From Endomychus coccineus (Eukaryota; Arthropoda; Insecta; Coleoptera; Endomychidae): DNA of 64,000 bases. Made by a program: the position numbers and the translations under genes. Location: assembly GCA_958510875.1 (NCBI GenBank), contig OY294067.1:261924180-261988179 (forward strand). Reading direction: 5' to 3'. Within the stretch, counting starts at the first letter, position 1; every line of letters begins with the position of its first letter. The notes below the pieces were generated by a model. The model did no database searches. It was given only the letters and a program-made list of their open reading frames with translations, and was not told the origin of the DNA. Shown one piece after another: positions 59,505 through 64,000 of the stretch.

Positions 59505-60960
59505 GTGATGAACATATATCACCAAGAACTTTTGCAGTTTATGATGAAATCATGTGGTAATAAATGCCAAAATGCGAGAAATCAGTGGAATTCTCGTAGT
59601 AGAAATATCACTTCAGGTCCTTTCCCCCGAACCAAAGATGATGGCACACTGGCTACTACACAACAAGAAAAAGCTAACTTTTTTGCTGCAAATTTCAGTA
59701 TGGACCCACTTAATATTGCTGCCATCGATAGCCATATGCCTGAAATTGTCTTTCGTCAGCGCACAATCAAGTGCATTCTGCTTGATTTCAATACCAAAAA
59801 GTCTATTGGGTCAGACGGAATTCCACCTGTCGTTCTCAAGGAATGTGCGCCTGAATTAACACCAGTTTTCCGTAGGTTGTTTACCCTTTCATACTAACTT
59901 GGTGTCTTTCCTTCCAGCTCGAAGACAGTTGGAGTCTAACCATTTCCAAAAAAAGGAAAGAATAATCCTAATAATTATAAATCCATTGCACTATTATCGG
60001 TAATGTCTAAGGTGAAGGAGAAAGCAATCAATATGGAGCTAACCGCTAATCCAATACTTAGAGAGCTCCAAAATCGTGAATGACCTGCTTTCCTACGTAA
60101 CACATGTATGGCAAAAATCAATTGAAAAACATGGGGAATCTCTAGCAGTAGCATTCGATATTTCCAAAGCTTTTGACCGAGTCTGGCACCAAAGCCTTCT
60201 TGGGAAACTTCCGTAATAGGGTTTGCCGCCCCAATTTTGTCGCTTACTATCGATTTTTCTCAGATTGATCACTCCATGTGGTGGTTGACGGGGCCCCTAT
60301 ACCATCCAATGACGAGGAGCGAGACAGGGCAAGTTGATGCAATTAATGGAGATCTAGCAAAGATTTTGAAATGGGGACCTGATAATCTAGGAGAGTTTAA
60401 TACAACTTGCGGATCCCACAATCCCTAATATGATGATGTCAGGTACAATTATTCACATGAAGTCTTCCATATCCATGTTCGGGATCACCACCAACAGTAC
60501 CCTCTCCTGGGATGATCATGTGAGGTCCATTGCGTAAAAAACCAGTTCACAAGAATTTGGTTTTCTATTCCGTGCCAAGAGCTACTTTATATCCCAGCAG
60601 GTCCTCATAATGTACGAAGCACAGATTCAACCTGTCCTGGAGTACTGTTCTCATGTTTGGAGTTTCTACTCTTAAACATACGCTGGATTCTATCCAGAAG
60701 AGGACTTTTCGTCTGATTAATGGTCACACTTACGAGTTCATTGACCTCTCTAGAACATCGTAGAAAGATGGGTGATCTCTCATTTTTCTATAGATATTTC
60801 CATGGTCGGTGTTCATCAGAAATCTCGTCTGTTGTTCCACCACGAGCCTCTCTCAACATTCCACCGCTGGCTCACACGATGTTCTTCAAGCATTCCCTCT
60901 CGTGTAGTCAAAATATAAAAAAAGTATTCGTAAAGAATGTCGAAAATCGAAATATTTAAC
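59505..60960 (+). pseudogene. LINE reverse transcriptase remnant (jockey/BS-like)
   Basis: The first open frame (59505-59897) contains GPFPRTKDDGTLATTQQEKA, NFFAANFSMD and KSIGSDGIPPVVLKECAPEL, the region just before RT motif 1. Later frames give PFPKKGKNNPNNYKSIALLS (YRPIALL-like block), SFDISKAFDRVWH-like sequence near 60158, and at the end EHRRKMGDLSFFYRYFHGRC followed by SSEISSVVPPRA, a typical tail of BS/jockey-type elements. Stops and frameshifts throughout, and the catalytic FADD region is deleted. Confidence 0.8.
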
Positions 60961-61569
60961 GTAAAACATATTTCGTGTATCAACTAGCAACTGTTATTTT
61001 GAACCGCACTGGCGAATAAGAGGAATAAGAAAGATAGATTAGATGAGTTCTCGCCTACTTAATGAAACTAAAAAATAACTTATCAATATCCCACGCAGTG
61101 ATTTTACAGGTTGCGACACAGTGAAAGAATGTTACCGTCATAGAATTAATTTACCGTCAAGCAGAGATTACAAAATAACGGGATTCATATCAAATGAGAA
61201 GGAATATCCGATTCATCTAGAGATTACGCAACTCGTTAATGGTATCATCTCATTATAAGCCTACGTACAAATTGCTTCCGCTGCATGAATGCAACTCGGA
61301 GAAATTACAATGTGTTATGTGTCAGAGATATCAGTGGTCAGAACATAAATCATAAATGGTTTATTGGTTATTAATATCATATCGTGATTCATAGAAAGTG
61401 TTTGACGCAAGGCTGGTGATGGTCTCTTGCGTACTACCTAGTTAGTACTCATGTACGAACACCTTTCTGAGTCATGATGTTGTGGAAAGAAAGTACACGA
61501 TGATGTTGAAATTATAAATAAACCATCGAAATAGAAATAGGTTCTGGGTGTTTTCAAATCAAATGGGTC

Positions 61570-61765
61570 TTATGGTGAAGTGAAATCAAAATTATACTTA
61601 AAAAGAATATTTACAACTTTATCTACGTTATTCTCACGGCCTTCGTCCAGTTGCTCGACGACAGGTAACATTTTCAAAAGGTCACGTCCGAATTGCGAGA
61701 CGAAGACAGGTCCGACTTGCTCTACCGGGTGGGTACTGTGATTAACACTAGTTATTAGCTTTTAT
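61570..61765 (-). other. CpG-rich coding-like stretch, unidentified
   Basis: On the minus strand an open frame of about 60 codons reads NHSTHPVEQVGPVFVSQFGR, then DLLKMLPVVEQLDEGRENNV and DKVVNIL. It has CpG-rich codons (GTC, TCG, CGT, GAC) unlike the flanking AT-rich DNA. AATCACAG at about 61737 could be an acceptor, and GTTGTAAAT or AACGTAGAT a donor. It might be an exon of the next minus-strand gene, or an alternative 5' exon region. No family was recognised. Confidence 0.4.
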
Positions 61766-62062
61766 TATGGATGGAATAAGGAATTTTTGTCTTTTGTTAA
61801 AATTTAGTTTAAATTATACCCCACATCACTCTATTTCTGAAAGGAAAAAGGTAAAAAGTTGTGAGTTGTGCAAAAGTTTGTAAGTTGTGTAAAGCGAAAC
61901 TCTACACAATGGGGATGACGACGTAGTGATGGAAAACCTTTTGTATAGCACAACCATTCTATCGAAGAAGATAAATTGCTTATAACGATAGTTAGCAATG
62001 CATGCAAAAAGAAAGCTGTTGGCAATTGATGTGAAAAACCTTACAAATTAATATGGCGTATA

Positions 62063-63020
62063 ATAACAAATCTTACTTACTCATCCCTGAGTAAAGTATA
62101 TTATTAAATGATCTGGCCATCTATAAGAGAAGTAGGGGATGACGTTAATAAAATAGCTACTGTCAAGTTAATGTTATGAGTTTTCTCAATTGTAACTGTT
62201 GATTCAAATTATATTCTGAAATTCCAACTATTCAAAGTGTTTTCTATGAAATCCAATTATTAAACTTATATCCTTTTATAGTGGCGCCCAACGTGGGGCT
62301 AGAAAACTTGAAGGATTTGTTTAGTGAATCGTATAGGTTAATATTGTAGTGTCGGGTGTAAAATTGTTTCATTGTGCTCCCGGTTTACCGATTGATGGAC
62401 GGGGAACATTTTGTCAACATTTGAGAATTAAAAACTCTTAACGTGCTTCTGAAACTCAGTTTAAGGACTCTGATAAGTTGTTTCATGTGGAACTTTCTAT
62501 ACTTGTGTTGAGGAGAAGGAGACAACCCTAGAAAAAGAAAAAGGAAGCATTCCATGAAACTGGCCCCTCTTCGAGGCGAGTTCGTGGCCAGGGCGGGAAA
62601 CTATAACAAATCTTATTTACTCATCCCTGAGTAAAGTATATTATTAAATGATCTGGCCATCTATGAGAGAAGTAGGGGATGACGTTTGAGATAGAATTAA
62701 TAAAATAACTACTGTCAAGTTAATATTATGAGAGTTTTTTTTATCAATTGTAACTGTTGATTTAAATTATATTTTAAAATTCCAACCCTTCGAAGTGTTT
62801 TCTATGAAATCCAATTATTAAACTTATAATATCCTTTTATATAGGCGCCCAACGTGGGTCTAGAAAACTTGAAGGATTTGTTGGATTTGTATCGTATCGG
62901 TTAATATTGGTGTGTCGGGTGTAAAATTGTTTCATTGGGCTCCCGGTTTACCGATTGATGGACGTGGAACATTTTGTCAACATTTGAGAATTAAAAACTT
63001 AACGTGCTTCTGAAGGTCAG
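62063..63020 (+). mobile_element. LTR retrotransposon end, duplicated in tandem, with primer-binding sites
   Basis: A segment of about 540 bp (62063-62602) is repeated at 62603-63020, starting ATAACAAATCTTA and sharing CTCATCCCTGAGTAAAGTAT, GATCTGGCCATCTAT and AAATTGTTTCATTG. In each copy CCTTTTATA is followed by a primer-binding-site-like string (TGGCGCCCAACGTGGGGC at 62282; GGCGCCCAACGTGGGTC in copy 2), then CTAGAAAACTTGAAGGATTT as leader. No gag-pol frame follows. The outer LTR borders are not fixed. Confidence 0.65.
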
Positions 63021-64000
63021 TATGTTATTTGTGCGTTCATTTTTGGAGATGCGAGAAACAAAATGCTAGAACCTTTTGAAAATAAGCGTTATTTTCAACA
63101 AGCTTTTAGTTTTATCCAACAACTATCATGAAACAATTTTGCTGACATTTTTAAAAACAGACTTTCAGGTATATACCCGTGGTTTGGATTAGAGATGTAT
63201 CGGTTTGAAAAAATTCCGCGTTTTTTCCAGAGCATTGTTAAAATTGATACAAATATATGTATATAAGTGGGAATTACATAAACATATTTTCGCAGTATCT
63301 ATTTATATAAATAAATAAATTGCTGAAGGGCTGCTCGTTGCATGGCAGCTAAATATTTTTTGGGATTTACCGGTGAAGTACCGGGCGCGTCGCGACCGTT
63401 CAAGAGTGCCGTATCTATAACGGACCAACCCATAAATAACCCCATATAAAGACAGGTAGAGTTTACATGACAGACAGTTACACAATGTCCGTGACATATC
63501 ACCCCATAACATAGAATCCCTGTCAATTTAAATAAACTTTCACGTTGCATAGAGCATAATTCTTCTACTTCTAACGCCTTTAGCTGTTTTTACTCATTTG
63601 AAATAAGCATTCAATTCTTGAATCTTAATTGTTTCTATTTGTAGTAATTTATAAGTGATATTTGAAATATTAACATTTAATAATATAAAGCAAGTCTAGC
63701 AATTAAAACACTTGTCTAGTTCATAATAACAGATTAATTTTTCCCAAAATTTCCGTTTGTTTCCAATTGTGCTGATGCTCAATTTTTCTGTAAATTTTAA
63801 ATCTCTAGTTTCCAACTCGGTTTAATAATTTTGGCCGCTGAACGTAACTCTAATTGCAATTCTGAAAACTATTAAAAAAATTTGACAATATATAAGGCTC
63901 ATAATAAAACATAATACTGTGAAATATAGGTACAATGATTCCTACGTAACTATTAATTGGTATTTATTTATGATTTATATATTTTACATCTCCTTATCCT
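63021..64000. other. Right edge, unidentified GC-rich patch
   Basis: On the minus strand 63299-63550 holds two overlapping open frames, one with GWSVIDTALLNGRDAPGTSP, within a patch richer in CpG (GGGCGCGTCGCGACCG) than its surroundings. It has the look of a retroelement regulatory or leader segment, but I recognise no protein. The remainder to 64000 is plain AT-rich DNA. Confidence 0.3.

Noticed and set aside
1..64000. CRISPR array, prophage, operon or bacterial contamination
   Set aside because: No regularly spaced repeats, no prokaryotic genes; all genes have spliceosomal introns, so the window is eukaryotic throughout.

Overview
This window is AT-rich nuclear DNA from an insect; a beetle is my guess, but the sequence alone does not settle the order. 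Short GT-AG introns interrupt conserved eukaryotic genes, and the introns and intergenic DNA are packed with degenerate insect-type transposons of many classes. I see no prokaryotic features, tRNA, rRNA or CRISPR array.

Four host genes can be assembled exon by exon. Two lie in tandem on the + strand: RPF1, a Brix-domain ribosome biogenesis factor (4072-5405, 4 exons), and RBBP5, a WD40 subunit of COMPASS/MLL H3K4 methyltransferases (7511-14771, 10 exons). Two lie in tandem on the - strand: Tom40, the mitochondrial outer-membrane import channel (19285-28251, 5 exons, with the last exon cut off by a 7.8 kb transposon-filled intron), and a RASGEF1-family Ras exchange factor (33587 to at least 47704, probably 55424, with the start codon not found). 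RBBP5 and Tom40 converge. Their gene products belong to different processes and I see no operon-like logic.

Mobile DNA makes up much of the rest. I find: (i) LINE remnants in most large introns, including one intact 658-codon reverse transcriptase ORF at 45235-47211; (ii) two Penelope-like elements; (iii) Tc1, mariner and hAT elements, most with TIRs and target-site duplications (TSDs); (iv) a family of four short elements with 8-bp duplications that retain a THAP-like zinc-finger exon and its splice donor; (v) several MITEs and fold-back elements; (vi) a duplicated LTR/primer-binding-site segment near 62-63 kb.

The most unusual object is a nested structure at 38806-41685 in a RASGEF1 intron. 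A THAP-type element there is split by a separate 2.29 kb TIR element (39247-41537) with its own perfect 8-bp duplication. This inner element carries an intron-containing, non-transposase reading frame, so it may be an animal Pack-type (gene-capturing) transposon. Three other coding-like stretches are not explained by known elements: 419-850, 36110-36500 and 61570-61765, all on the - strand.
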